A stretch of DNA of 24,732 nt from Saccoglossus kowalevskii (taxonomy: Eukaryota; Hemichordata; Enteropneusta; Harrimaniidae). The position numbers were made by a program, and so were the translations under genes. Positions 1 through 9,400 of the stretch are shown here, in pieces (position 1 is the first letter of the stretch; each line of letters starts with the position of its first letter). The notes under the pieces were generated by a model, which ran no database searches, was not told the origin of the DNA, and worked only from the letters and a program-made list of their open reading frames with translations. Location of the stretch: NCBI RefSeq assembly GCF_000003605.2, contig NW_003120946.1:127784-152515 (forward strand), given 5' to 3'.

Positions 1-880
1 TTTCATTTGCACTACGCGCAATACTTTAATAGACGCTGACAGACAGAGGATCAATGGAACAGTCATTTTTCACAAAAAATTCTCATCTAGTATTTCAATA
101 ACTGTACGTATCGCATTATTCGATGAACTTATAAAAAACGACAGAAATCTTGAGTAGAATAAAAACAAACGGTAATTTATTCATAAATTGAAAAGTTTTC
201 ACTTTTGACTCATTTCGAGAAAACAAAAGCTCGCATTGCACTGTCCGGGCACAGTCCGTTTTCCAGTTTGCTGATCAGTTTATAACAATACAGGATGTCC
301 GTAACTTCATTATGTTTTCCCAGATAGAGGGACTGTAGTTTTCCGTACGTCTGTTTTGATTGAAAAAAGAAAACATAAAAAACCTATTTTCGAGAGAAAC
401 ACGCATACACTTCACTAGTTTGAAAAAAAATATATTTTCACACAATTCACACACACACAGCTAACTAAAAATATATAACATATAGGTGTTCAAATGCCAT
501 CTTCAATGTGAAATAAAAGTTTGAATATAAGCGCCCACGAACCTGGGTCTCATCCTTAAATCACATCAACCCTATTAACTTAGGGTCAGTGGTGTATTGC
601 TATCTCCTATTAAGGTAATCTACATAAACGAAAATGCAATGGTAACAATATACAATATTTTCACATGAAAAGTACCTACTTTTCACCACATGTACTGTCT
701 TACACATGTACATACACTGTCAAGGTCTCTCGATTATGTGTGGGTTGTATAGGTAGATCGTATAGTGGCGGGAAGGTTATAGGAATAAGTGGTAAATACA
801 TAGGCGACACGAGGTAAACGGTTGACTGCTCATTAAGAACTTTATTCACAATTAAAACTTGTTTATATAATGTATTGGTA
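1..880. other. AT-rich non-coding stretch
   Basis: I see no convincing coding frame, RNA gene or transposon end here. A short shared word, GGTCTCTCGATT, occurs near 723 and again near 3105, so part of this stretch may belong to a dispersed repeat. Confidence 0.4.
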
Positions 881-1042
881 TACTGTAAAATACTTTATTT
901 CAGCTGGAATAAATTTTCGCTGAACAGACTTTTGGTGTTTAGTGTGGAATTTATTTTCACTGTTTTTTGACAAGTTGAATTTAAAATACAGGAAAAAAGG
1001 TATATTCGCTGAATTTCAACGAAAATAAAGTATTCTACAGTA
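881..1042. mobile_element. MITE-like element with terminal inverted repeats and TA flanks
   Basis: The left end reads TACTGTAAAATACTTTATTT (881-900). The right end (1023-1042) is its reverse complement with one mismatch, AAATAAAGTATTCTACAGTA. The outermost TA on both sides fits the TA target duplication of Tc1/mariner-type elements. The interior holds two further similar words, GGAATAAATTTTCGCTG and GGAATTTATTTTCACTG, so the whole 162 bp is partly self-similar. There is no coding capacity, so it would be a non-autonomous copy. The superfamily is inferred only from the TA flanks. Confidence 0.7.
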
Positions 1043-1347
1043 GTTACGCAACAAAGAAGGTACAAGGTAAATATTAATTAGTGAGTGGCCAGCTGCAAGG
1101 ATTAAGGTGTGTGGCCATGAATAAAGATGACATGAGCTTAGGATTAATATAAACTCTAATATAAACAATGTAAATAAAAGAATGAATTCCCGACAAATTT
1201 AAATCCTAAGAAATAATAGTTGCAATAATACAAAATACAGACTACTACACAGAACTGTACATGAGCTCTATTAACCGAGCACAATATGTATCAAAGAAAA
1301 CTCATCAATTTCTTCAAATTCAAGAAATATAATTTGTATATTGCCTA

Positions 1348-1750
1348 CCCTACATTGTGGACATCTGTACGTAACAGCAAATGTGCAACATAGGAGGGTA
1401 GAGTCTATGCTACGTCACCAGTCTCTAGAAATAGTAGCGCTAACCTATAAGCTGTGTTTATTAACTGCGACGTTTTATACACTGAAACTATAGCCAAACC
1501 GCCACCAGAATAGAGGGTCACTTCAAAACCATCCACCAGTAATTATGTAGAATTTACAAGGAAGACAAAATAGCTTAACCACCTAACTTATCAACATTTC
1601 TCACAATTAATAGATAAAATTATATCTCAAACTGTTCGTTCAAATGAGTAATAAATTATAACAATCTCATGCGAAAATCACCAACCGGTTCACAACGTCC
1701 TCTAAAGTTTCGAAAAATTGCCGACCACGAGGTAAGTACAATAGCGTTGA
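1348..1750. repeat. Dispersed repeat family A, copy 1
   Basis: This stretch aligns collinearly, with gaps, to 4722-5110. Shared landmarks are GTGCAAnATAGGAGnGTAGAGTCTATG (1382-1408 and 4764-4790), AATAGAGG, a GACAAAATAGCTT/AACAAAATAGCTT word, TTCAAAT, and CGAGGTAAGTACAATAGCG/CGAGGCAAGTACAATTAGCG. Identity is moderate and patchy, which suggests two old copies of one unit. Neither has visible terminal repeats or a convincing conserved reading frame. Confidence 0.55.
1669..1731 (+). other. Possible small first exon ending in a consensus splice donor
   Basis: A 21-codon open stretch starts with ATG at 1669 and runs into CACGAG|GTAAGT, a perfect donor with its first intron base at 1732. The encoded peptide is basic (starts MRKSPTGSQRP) and I do not recognise it. 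The site lies inside repeat family A. The second copy at about 5071-5080 has GCAAGT where this copy has GTAAGT, so a functional donor is not conserved between copies. It could be a chance exon or the first exon of a multi-copy gene. Confidence 0.2.
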
Positions 1751-1884
1751 GTAGAGATGCGCCAAAATTGCTCATAAATACAATGAGCATCCTGATTTTC
1801 GCATTTGCAGACACACATCGCTATCCTGTTCAAAATGGCAGCCGCATATGCGAAAAAAATAAATTATATTTATGTTAGATGCCC

Positions 1885-2095
1885 TCATAATACCTCTGGA
1901 GTTTTACTGTGAAAGTTGCTAGTGTCTGTGAACACTAACATCATTATAAACCCATATGCACCGATCCAAAGACTATCTACTCCCATCATGTCAATTATTG
2001 CTGTGATCATTGGCTCCTCTGTTTGCATCCCAAATTTTCCATTTAGTCCATTATTACCATTATTGTGGGATTTTGAGTTATGCTCGTCACACTCT
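1885..2095 (-). other. Unidentified open stretch, possibly a decayed exon
   Basis: On the minus strand about 69 codons stay open up to a TGA at 1885-1887, with no plausible start at the left end. The translation is Asn/Gly-rich at first, then has a hydrophobic segment containing DSLWIGAYGFIMM. This composition is less random than neighbouring frames, but I recognise no family. It may be a pseudogene exon or chance. Confidence 0.15.
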
Positions 2096-2668
2096 CAATC
2101 TTTTGCGCCTCCATTATTTCTATGTACATCACCAAGCTGGGTATTCATTGCTCATGGAGTAAAACCGTGGAGTAAAACCATGTGCACTGCTTGGAGTTTT
2201 CTCTTGCTGCTGGGGATCATTGAACCTCTCAATATTCCTTGTTAATGTGTATTCCCTCTGTTGTCATCTGGTACCTCACTGTAGCCGCTCAATCTGCGTT
2301 GATCATCGCCAACGAAGACTATGGGATACCTTCTACCTCCGACAACCTTTACCTGTGGCATCTATACGCAAACTTGCTGGCGAATCTCTGGGATCACCGC
2401 CACTCACACCTGTTCTAACAAATGTACCCAAACGAGAATCATTAACAGTAAAATGCAATAATAAAATACAATACTACTCACAAAAACTGCACCTGTTCAG
2501 AACAAGAAACTAACTTTAAGCAATAAAAGTCAAATGCGCCACTGCTGTACTAAAAACAACAATTAACAGCTCTGTCTCGTCTTCACCAGTCACTGCCCTA
2601 TCAACTGGCATTAAACTCTTTAAAGCGGGAGGGTCGCCACCTACGAACGCGCGGGAATTGTGTCCCAA

Positions 2669-2767
2669 CACACGCTAAAAACGCAAAGGTTCATGGGTAG
2701 ACGCTTGTTTGTAAACAATGACACGCTATGGCCATCTAACGCATGCGCAGGTGACGACTCCCCGCTT
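2669..2767. repeat. Dispersed repeat family B, copy 1 (~98 bp)
   Basis: This copy matches 15196-15295 at about 90% identity by eye, in the same orientation. Shared cores include CTTGTTTGTAAACAATGACA and GCAGGTGACGACTCC. The first core is a near-palindrome containing a forkhead-like GTAAACAA word. This copy ends 28 bp before a TATA box, so the repeat may supply upstream promoter sequence. Confidence 0.75.
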
Positions 2768-2795
2768 CAATTCAACACCAGGACGCACTTGACAC

Positions 2796-2942
2796 TATAT
2801 TTAAATCGTTGGTGCTGATTAGTCAGTATACAACGAATAGTACCACATCACAGGGAGAAGACACACACCGATGCTTCACTCACTCAGTTAAAAGTTTACA
2901 ACAGACAATAATTACAATCAAATAGTTGTGCCTTCAGTAAGT
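2796..2942 (+). promoter_or_regulatory. Core promoter (TATA + Inr) followed by a 5' splice donor
   Basis: TATATTTAAA (2796-2805) precedes TCAGTA (2823-2828), a strong initiator word. The distance from the first T of the TATA box to the initiator A (2825) is 29 bp, the usual spacing. A consensus donor, TTCA|GTAAGT, lies at 2937-2942, which would give a short non-coding first exon of about 112 bp. No downstream exon could be assigned on this strand before the antisense LINE. It may drive a host gene whose later exons lie elsewhere, or be part of a retroelement LTR. Confidence 0.5.
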
Positions 2943-3287
2943 ATTTTGACCAAACTGAACTCAAACTAAGTAATTCACATCGACATTATTAATCTATTGC
3001 GAATAATACACCACTGAACTTGGTAATCCACCACGTACTAGAGTAATCTAAATAGGCAAAATTGGAATGGTTAAACTTACCACATACAGTGTATTACCCG
3101 GTCAGGGTCTCTCGATTTAAACATTTACAATCATGAGAAGAACAATAATAATAGTGAAAGAACACAGTGTAATAATAATAATCTTTATTATAAACGTATC
3201 CTTAATTGAGATATTGTTCGTGATACAATAAAGTTAAATGTTGTAAGTTAAAAATAGGAAAATATACAAAAAGCAAAAACGTTATTT

Positions 3288-3605
3288 TTATGAGGCAGCA
3301 GGTAATTTAGATTTAATGTAGTTTTCTCTCATTAATAAGCCTTGGTATACAAATTTGGCTAAATTAATTAACATGTTTTTGTCTTTCGTTTTAAGTATAT
3401 TTACTAGTTTTTCTTCTTTGTTTTGATTGGTCGGTGTTGCAAAACATTTGTTTAGGCTGTCTTGTCTTAATGCATCATAGTGTGAACACGTTAGAAGGAA
3501 ATATTTTTTATCCTCAATCTCTCCATTCTGGCAAATTTGACATTTTCTATCTTGTAAGGCGTGGTTTGTGTATCTGCCTTTTTTCAATTTGTAGAGTGTG
3601 TGCAC
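3288..3605 (-). pseudogene. LINE ORF2 C-terminal segment with CCHC-type zinc motif
   Basis: This 105-codon open segment ends at TAA (3288-3290). It contains C-Q-I-C followed by E-D-K-K-Y-F-L-L-T-C and Y-D-A-L-R. That is the Cx2C...E-D-E-x-H-F-L-L-x-C-x2-Y-x3-R pattern typical of the C-terminus of many animal LINE reverse transcriptases. The usual His in HFLL is Tyr here, so the zinc site is damaged. The reading frame is the longest intact piece of the element, and the stop before the AT-rich 3' tail looks like the authentic end of the ORF. Confidence 0.75.
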
Positions 3606-4079
3606 TTATCCTTAATTTTGTCAATGCTGACCTATGAAATGGATTTTTGACTATTTCAAGATAACTTTCGAATTCAATTTTCTCTTTAATGCATCTGTAA
3701 GTGCGTAGTTTGTTTCTATGGTTGCCTCCCCTTTGTCATCGAATAGAGATTTATCACAGTGACTCTGAATGCCTGTTTTGTGTTCTCCTTGACTGTGGTA
3801 ATAATTGTTATTAGTTTCAGGAGTGTGTTTTTTCCCAGATGTCACCCTTGTTTGCCAAATTTAAAGTTTGTTTGATGCTTGACACCCAGTTTGGTGTGCC
3901 AGTTTTGTCTAGTTCGATACCTAGCTTATATGCCTCATTTAGAAGAGTATATTCTGGCTTCTGTGATATTTTTATTCAATATTTTACCATCTGAATTGTA
4001 CTAGTAACAATGAGAGGGTAGTGACCCAACTCCATCAAGCATGCTATGTTAGATGATTTGCAATTTACTTTTAAGAGAA

Positions 4080-4660
4080 ATTTGCAAAATTTAATGCGAA
4101 TTTTTTCTGCTGGGTTATTTTGTTTTGATTTAATAAGATCATCTTGTGCTTTATGGAGCTTGCCTGAACTACTAAATTTGACTTCAAGGTAGGAATAATT
4201 AGAAACATTTTCAAGTTCAACATTATTAACATGAAATTTATGCTTGGTGAGTTTTTTTCTGTTTTATTGAATATAATAACTTTGGTTTATGATATGTTGA
4301 TGTCCAGTTGCCATTTTTCACAATATATATTTAAAGAGTTCAAAGCATTTTGAAGACCTGTGTTTGATTTAGATAACAGAAGTAGATCGTCTGCATAAAG
4401 TAGGCAGGGGAGATTATTATTTAGTAAAAAAGGAGAATCAGTGTTTGAATTTTCTAAATGTTCTTTAATGTCGTTGACAGATATATTAAATAGTAATGGA
4501 CTTAGGCCATCACCTTATCGGATGCCTCTTTGGACAGGGAATACTTCTGTTAAGCCATTTTTTTTAATTTTATACAGCTTAATGAGCAGGTGTAGATTGA
4601 TTGGATGATTTTGTGAAATGTGTATCTCTAGAAACGCATCAATATGCTTCGAACTGCACA
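4080..4660 (-). pseudogene. LINE reverse transcriptase remnant (YADD box)
   Basis: Reading the minus strand from about 4640, the peptide passes through GLTEVFPVQRGIR, a stop codon (TAA at about 4516) where family members have Arg/Lys-Gln-Gly, then G-D-G-L-S-P-L-L-F-N. The catalytic Y-A-D-D-L follows (codons at 4386-4397), then a YCEKWQLDIN block and a segment ending near 4080. The order and spacing match RT motifs 4 to 7 of non-LTR elements. At least two in-frame stops plus frame changes make it inactive. Confidence 0.75.
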
Positions 4661-4721
4661 AAACAGAGTGTTTATGCATAAATGAACAAATCAACGCCAT
4701 GTTTAAACAATCTAATACGCA

Positions 4722-5110
4722 TACAGCTGGCCCTACAGTGAGGAAACCAGTTCGTCACAGAAAATGTGCAAAATAGGAGAGTAGAGTCTATGTTGCTATT
4801 CTCAAAAAATGGAAGCACCCAAAATGTACTACTATCGAAAGCTGTGCTGAAATTCACACCAACGTTTTCGGCAATGAAATTGTAGACCCCCCCCCCCCCA
4901 ATAGAGGTTATTGTCGCTCCAAAACACATATTACCGAGGAAAAAATAGACTCGCACCATCCATAATAATAATAACGAAAACAAAATAGCTTTACCGCCAT
5001 CGTCAATTGTCATTGATTAATACACACTGCATTATATACATTATATGTCAAAACAGTACATTCAAATCAACGAGGCAAGTACAATTAGCGACGACACAAC
5101 AATGTCGTCG
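4722..5110. repeat. Dispersed repeat family A, copy 2
   Basis: This is the second copy of the 1348-1750 repeat, in the same orientation. It contains a run of 14 C (about 4889-4902) absent from copy 1, and the word at the candidate splice donor has changed from GTAAGT to GCAAGT. A 113-codon minus-strand frame overlaps this copy. It is not preserved in copy 1, so I do not call it a gene. Confidence 0.55.
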
Positions 5111-5579
5111 GAAACGCCACCGCTCCCAGAGAATTACAGTCACTCCCGTAGATTTAGGCTCCTCGATCTGTACGTCTAAGTTCATTGGGTCTCTCTTTGC
5201 AAGGAATCGCCATCATCTTACCGATCAGTTCCCGAGTCGCATCAATCCGGTTATCGCCGGAACAGTTCAACGTTTCTAGTGTATAGTATAACATGGAATG
5301 ACAACCATGCTTGATTGTACTTAGATCTATGTCCATTTTTAGGATACGACTTCAACAAAGACTATTATTACAACATAGCTAGTATTTATACAGCGAACAC
5401 AGAACATATTCAACAAAGCATACATTTAATTGATTATTCGGGTCATCAGGGTGAATATATATATATATAGCGGTTTTAATAAAAGATTTGATTCATTATA
5501 TGATACACAAAACAATAACATACAATAGAAAACAACACGTTGTCTACTGTCTGTGGGTGTGCCAAAATAGGTACATAAT
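5111..5579. other. Spacer with a short (AT)n tract
   Basis: A 15 bp AT dinucleotide tract lies at 5455-5469. A 60-codon minus-strand frame (5154-5336) has fairly protein-like composition but no recognisable family and no second support, so it is not called. Confidence 0.35.
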
Positions 5580-6406
5580 TGCTATGTTCACACGACAGCA
5601 TTTTACCGGAGCCCTAAGCCAGCAGAAAATGGCTGTGTATACGCGTTCAGCTCGAGCCAAGTTCGGCTCCAATAAAACATCGTGGTTGAACTCCCATAGG
5701 GTTGAGCCCCGACATGGCTCCGCCCGTGTATACGCATCGGGCCCAAATCACGCCCTTACTCGTCTTCTCCAAGTAACCTCTTATTTCAATTATGGCGGAG
5801 ACAGCATTTTTACCGGCTTCACGAAGAGGTACGCGCTCTAATATCTATTTGGCAGAGTAAGGAATTACTGCGATAGATTGATAGCTCAACGGGAAAATGG
5901 CGTACGAAATTATGCAACAAAAACTTGAAAGAACGACTGAACAGATCCAATGGAAATTGAAGAAACTTGTTAAAGACGCCAAAGATAAAAAATCGTTGAA
6001 GCGATCACGGTACGGTGACGCGTTCCTAGTAGGTTTAGACTCTTCCTAGTAGTTTAGATATCACAGTTGAATAATTACAAAATGGTAATTTTGCATGCCA
6101 TAACTTAAGCGAATAGGCTGTGACACATTTTAGCTGCCATGTTTCCTGTTTATTCGAGATACTAGTACCTAAATCATAACACCGCGAGCGTTTTTTTTCT
6201 CAGCTCAACAGCATCGTGCCATGTAAAAAAACACAAGCACGACACCAATATAGTTTTCAGTTCTGTTTTATAACTGAATCGAACTCTAGCAGATCTCGGC
6301 TCTCGATCGGCTCCCGACCATGTGAACGCATTGGAGATAATCTCCTGTTAATCGGTGGGAGGAGCAGTAGTTTGGCTCGGTAGAATGCTGTCGTGTGAAC
6401 ATAGCA
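5580..6406. mobile_element. DNA transposon derivative with ~33 bp terminal inverted repeats
   Basis: The left end begins TGCTATGTTCACACGACAGC (5580-5599) and the right end (6387-6406) is its exact reverse complement. The inverted match continues with one mismatch and a one-base gap to about 33 bp, to CGAGCC. Both ends are flanked by AAT (5577-5579 and 6407-6409), a candidate 3 bp target duplication. Subterminal regions are rich in GGCTC/GAGCC words. The element is only 827 bp, so it is non-autonomous, but it carries a Myb/SANT-like coding relic (5792-6049). Together the 3 bp duplication and Myb-like ORF suggest the PIF/Harbinger group, though AAT is not the usual TWA. Confidence 0.8.
5792..6049 (+). 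pseudogene. Myb/SANT-like (trihelix) ORF remnant inside the TIR element
   Basis: An 86-codon frame from ATG at 5792 to TAG at 6047-6049 is interrupted by three in-frame stops near codons 23-34. The C-terminal half contains YEIMQQKLERTTEQIQWK followed by LKKLVKDAKDKK. This matches the second and third helices of Myb/SANT-like domains (I-A-x2-L...R-T-x-E-Q-x2-x-K-x-K-x-L). PIF/Harbinger transposons typically encode such a protein beside the transposase, where it binds the element's ends. No transposase segment remains. An 18 bp imperfect duplication (TTCCTAGTAGGTTTAGA-like) straddles the end at about 6022-6059. Confidence 0.6.
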
Positions 6407-6409
6407 AAT

Positions 6410-7329
6410 ATTTTGGTGGTTTTAGTCGTGAAAATAACTCCCCTTTTCATAATGGTCGCGTCCTAGGATCGGCTACGAAAAAGTACACGTTTCATCACCT
6501 AATTTCATTTCCATAACGATTGCATTAGTTACAAGGATATCTACTGTTTCTAGCCAACAACATTTAAGGTAAGTGTTGAAGTAATCGTAATAAATATTTT
6601 TCAGTGCTCCATGAGGCTGATATGTCGGTGATTGTACGATTAATTTGAAGACAAACGAGAGGCACAGCGTGCGATTGAACATCAGTGGCTGTAAAGCCTT
6701 GAATGTTAGACGTAGGAGAAAAAAAACAAACAATTTTAATGGACCGTGTAAATAAAAAAAAAACACCCGAGAAACAAAGGAAGTTTCATGTTAAGTAGCC
6801 GAAAAAGAAATACAAGTTACATAGGCGTTTCGTCGACCTTGTTTCAAAAATAATGTCGTGCTACTCACTACAAAACGCACGACAAACTTTTCAGTCGCGC
6901 TATGTAGACATACTACTACTTAATTTGTTCACATTTGCTTAGATACTGACACGATCCATCACGACAGAGGCATCTAGCAACGAACGCGCTTTAACGTACC
7001 GAGTAAACGACAATGTCCTCAAAGAATGTCCGATTTCGAAACCGTTGCTACTGACAATAGACCATTTGTATAATGCTGACTTTAGTATTAAATAATTTTT
7101 ACATCATAGTTTTTCTTCTTTTTAAATAGCATCTCTTTTATTCGTTTTCGATAACATTGTGTTCATATCCATGGTACGGGAGCCTTGATTCTCAATAATG
7201 AATACATCAACGATGTCATAAAATTAACTAATATTGATAATGCTGCAATATAAATCTTATTTAACATATAACTGCGTATACCTGCGTGAATTACTTTTTA
7301 ATAAAAATGTAGAGGATTTGTTACATTTC
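6410..7329. other. Non-coding spacer
   Basis: No gene is supported here. A 97-codon minus-strand frame (6473-6766) is rich in hydrophobic residues and arises from A/T-rich runs. I see no repeat ends. Confidence 0.35.
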
Positions 7330-7339
7330 CATCCAAACC

Positions 7340-7500
7340 CCAATGGCAGCCATGTTTGTGTTTATTATTAGAGGACGCTTACAAGCGTAATCATTCCATA
7401 TTGTTCTATTCATAACTTGTGGCGTTAGGGTGACAGATGTATAATAATGCTATTCATATCTTGTGGCTTTGGGGTGACAGATGTATAATAATGCTCATTA
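7340..7500. repeat. Direct repeat pair C, left copy
   Basis: ATGGCAGCCATGTTTG, TTATTAGAGG-CGCTTAC, then GGCGTTAGGGTGACAGATG and ATAATAAT recur in the same order at 8233-8402. The right copy has GGTGGCAGCCATGTTTG, TTATTAGAGGTCGCTTAC, GGCGTTACGGCGACAGATG and ATAATTA. The two copies are about 890 bp apart. This could be an old segmental duplication or the ends of a small terminal-repeat element. Confidence 0.6.
7406..7493. repeat. 44 bp tandem duplication (two copies)
   Basis: Two adjacent 44 bp units (7406-7449 and 7450-7493), both starting CTATTCATA/CTATTCATAT and ending GATGTATAATAATG, differ at three positions. A further partial ATGCTCATT doublet follows. The unit lies inside repeat C, and the right copy of C has it only once, so the duplication arose after the copies separated. 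Confidence 0.8.
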
Positions 7501-8058
7501 ATGCTCATTGGTTTCTAAAACATGTAAGGGAGCTAAACGGAATAGAAAAAATCAAACCCAAACCAAGAATATCTTGTACCTTAAAAATCATCTGAAAACA
7601 CATATGCACACCAATTTTAGCCTGACCACCCTCGTATGGAAATGACGATCTATGTCATGTGGCATGTATGACAGAACGTGAAAGGACTGCAACAATTGAA
7701 TCGTATACAAATTCACGAATACTCAGATTAAACACGTACTGTGACTTCAACCAACACATGGTGCACATATCGCATTGTACCTGCGACTTCTCCGTGACAC
7801 CATGATTTTCACAATAGATATCATATTTTTTTACACTGAGGGGCCCGTATTCAGTTTAGGTGCGTTTTATTCGACTTTTCTTACGAAATCAATTTTTGTG
7901 GTTTCAAACAGTCGGAGGCCCCTGACCGAGCTTCATCAATCTATGAGTGAATGCGACTTGGGGGGAACCTTGATTAAGGTCCAAATGCGAGTCTGTTTTT
8001 ACGCCTAGATGACGTAGTGATAGCATATATATGTAATCTTAAAACCTCTGATACTCTG

Positions 8059-8119
8059 AGATACCGAAAAGTATGCACGAAGACAGTCTGACCATCCGAG
8101 TGCATACTTTGCGGTATCT
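8059..8119. repeat. 20 bp near-perfect inverted repeat (hairpin), 21 nt loop
   Basis: The left arm, AGATACCGAAAAGTATGCAC (8059-8078), pairs with the right arm, GTGCATACTTTGCGGTATCT (8100-8119). 19 of 20 bases are complementary. The arms flank a 21 nt spacer. It lies between the two copies of direct repeat C. It could be a small hairpin element, a cruciform or an RNA precursor stem. No flanking target duplication was found. Confidence 0.65.
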
Positions 8120-8232
8120 TCGTAATAATCTTGTACATCTTTATCACCCAGTGATACATCACGGGAATGCAGACATCCAAAAAGTTTTGATCAGAATCAG
8201 CGAACTTCTTTGTGTGGAGTCCGGTCAAGCCC

Positions 8233-8402
8233 TGGTGGCAGCCATGTTTGATTTTTTTTATTAGAGGTCGCTTACGTGCATAAGCATCCCATACTTGGAA
8301 TTCGCATTTCCTAATATGGTAGGATGAAAATACCCTGTAAAATACCGCAAAAATCACGGCACGCTGTAAATTATGGCGTTACGGCGACAGATGCGTAATA
8401 AT
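8233..8402. repeat. Direct repeat pair C, right copy
   Basis: This is the partner of 7340-7500, in the same orientation. It has a different ~70 bp centre (TTGGAATTCGCATTTCC onward to CACGCTGTAAATTATG) inserted between the two conserved blocks. Confidence 0.55.
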
Positions 8403-9394
8403 TACACTATCTACTAGCATGTTATTTTAGCTAATTTTACTAATTTAAGATGTTGCCAAATTTAAAAGAGTGCATACTCTCACAATGACATTAGGATTCC
8501 GCTAATTATTAATGTGAGTAAGACTTGCTAAAATGACACTTAGTTATAAATTGTTTTACAGCAGCAAATTGTACTACATGTATTTCTAATGCCAGAAATT
8601 TGCAAATAGGAAAAATTCAAGAACAGTCACGGTCAGCGTCTAAAACTGTCGCCTGGTGCAAAAATAATAACTAACATTTATGTTCTAAGCATGACTGAAC
8701 CACAAATACAGAACGTTTCTGTTCTACATTTTGCATTCATACAACTATTTCGCAAGTGTGGATGAGAAGTGTATTATTACTGGTAGACAGATGTAGATAT
8801 TTTTAAAACTTCTATATGAAATGGTTGCGCTATTCATAGAGACGATGCGACTAGAAAATAGCATTTATACATTTTTTGCATGATATCGCGACCTACCTCC
8901 GAAAAACATGCAAAAAAGAAAGTTATGACTATTTATTACATCATGGTTGATCACAATTACTACATAGATTTGAAACTAATAATGAAATCAATTGATTTTT
9001 ATAGTAATATTGAAAAAAGAAATGTAAATATTCGATACTTCATTTGTGTCCGTTTTCATCTTCTTGGAAACTGACACGTCTTGATCTGAACAAGACGAGC
9101 TGGCACCATTTAAAATATTGCTGACCTTCTACTCCAAGTTCTGGGACGATTGTTTATAGCTAAGAACTCTTATTGAGAAAAAAAGGACAAAGTTAGTTCT
9201 TGTGCAAGACTGAGATGCTGCCCCCTCACTACACAACAATTCAATTGTTTTTTTATTCTATCCATGTCAGCATCAAAACCTCGTCAAAATAGAATCGTTG
9301 CCGAGACATTTGACCATTTCATTTTCTAAATACGAATGTAACTGGCGGTGCGTGAAAGTCTTGCAGAATATGATATTGTTTGTAATACAAGTGT
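8403..9394. other. Non-coding spacer
   Basis: AT-rich with many short stops in all frames. A 64-codon plus-strand frame (8880-9074) is Lys/Ile/Tyr-rich and looks like chance. If the DUF3504 gene to the right had further 3' exons they would lie here on the minus strand, but I could not recognise any. Confidence 0.35.
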
Positions 9395-9400
9395 ATTTAC

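Larger units (their letters stand above)
3172..4700 (-). mobile_element. 5'-truncated, decayed non-LTR retrotransposon (LINE)
   Basis: The minus strand carries the end of a reverse transcriptase and a C-terminal zinc-knuckle region. The 3' end, at the left in this window, finishes in AATAAAG followed by an ATT-rich tail (about 3172-3190), as LINE tails often do. The protein is broken by several stops and frameshifts. The endonuclease and the N-terminal RT blocks are missing, consistent with 5' truncation at insertion. The right edge is close to repeat family A copy 2. The clade is not determined. Confidence 0.8.

Noticed and set aside
1916..2245. 109-codon plus-strand frame
   Set aside because: Hydrophobic and low in charged residues, with no motif. 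It overlaps a more protein-like stretch on the other strand.
4672..5013. 113-codon minus-strand frame with a signal-peptide-like start
   Set aside because: It overlaps repeat A copy 2, depends on a poly-C run read as poly-Gly, and is broken by stops in copy 1.
7843..7924. GAGGGGCC near 7839 facing GGCCCCT near 7917 as possible inverted ends
   Set aside because: Only about 7 bp match, which is within chance for this window.
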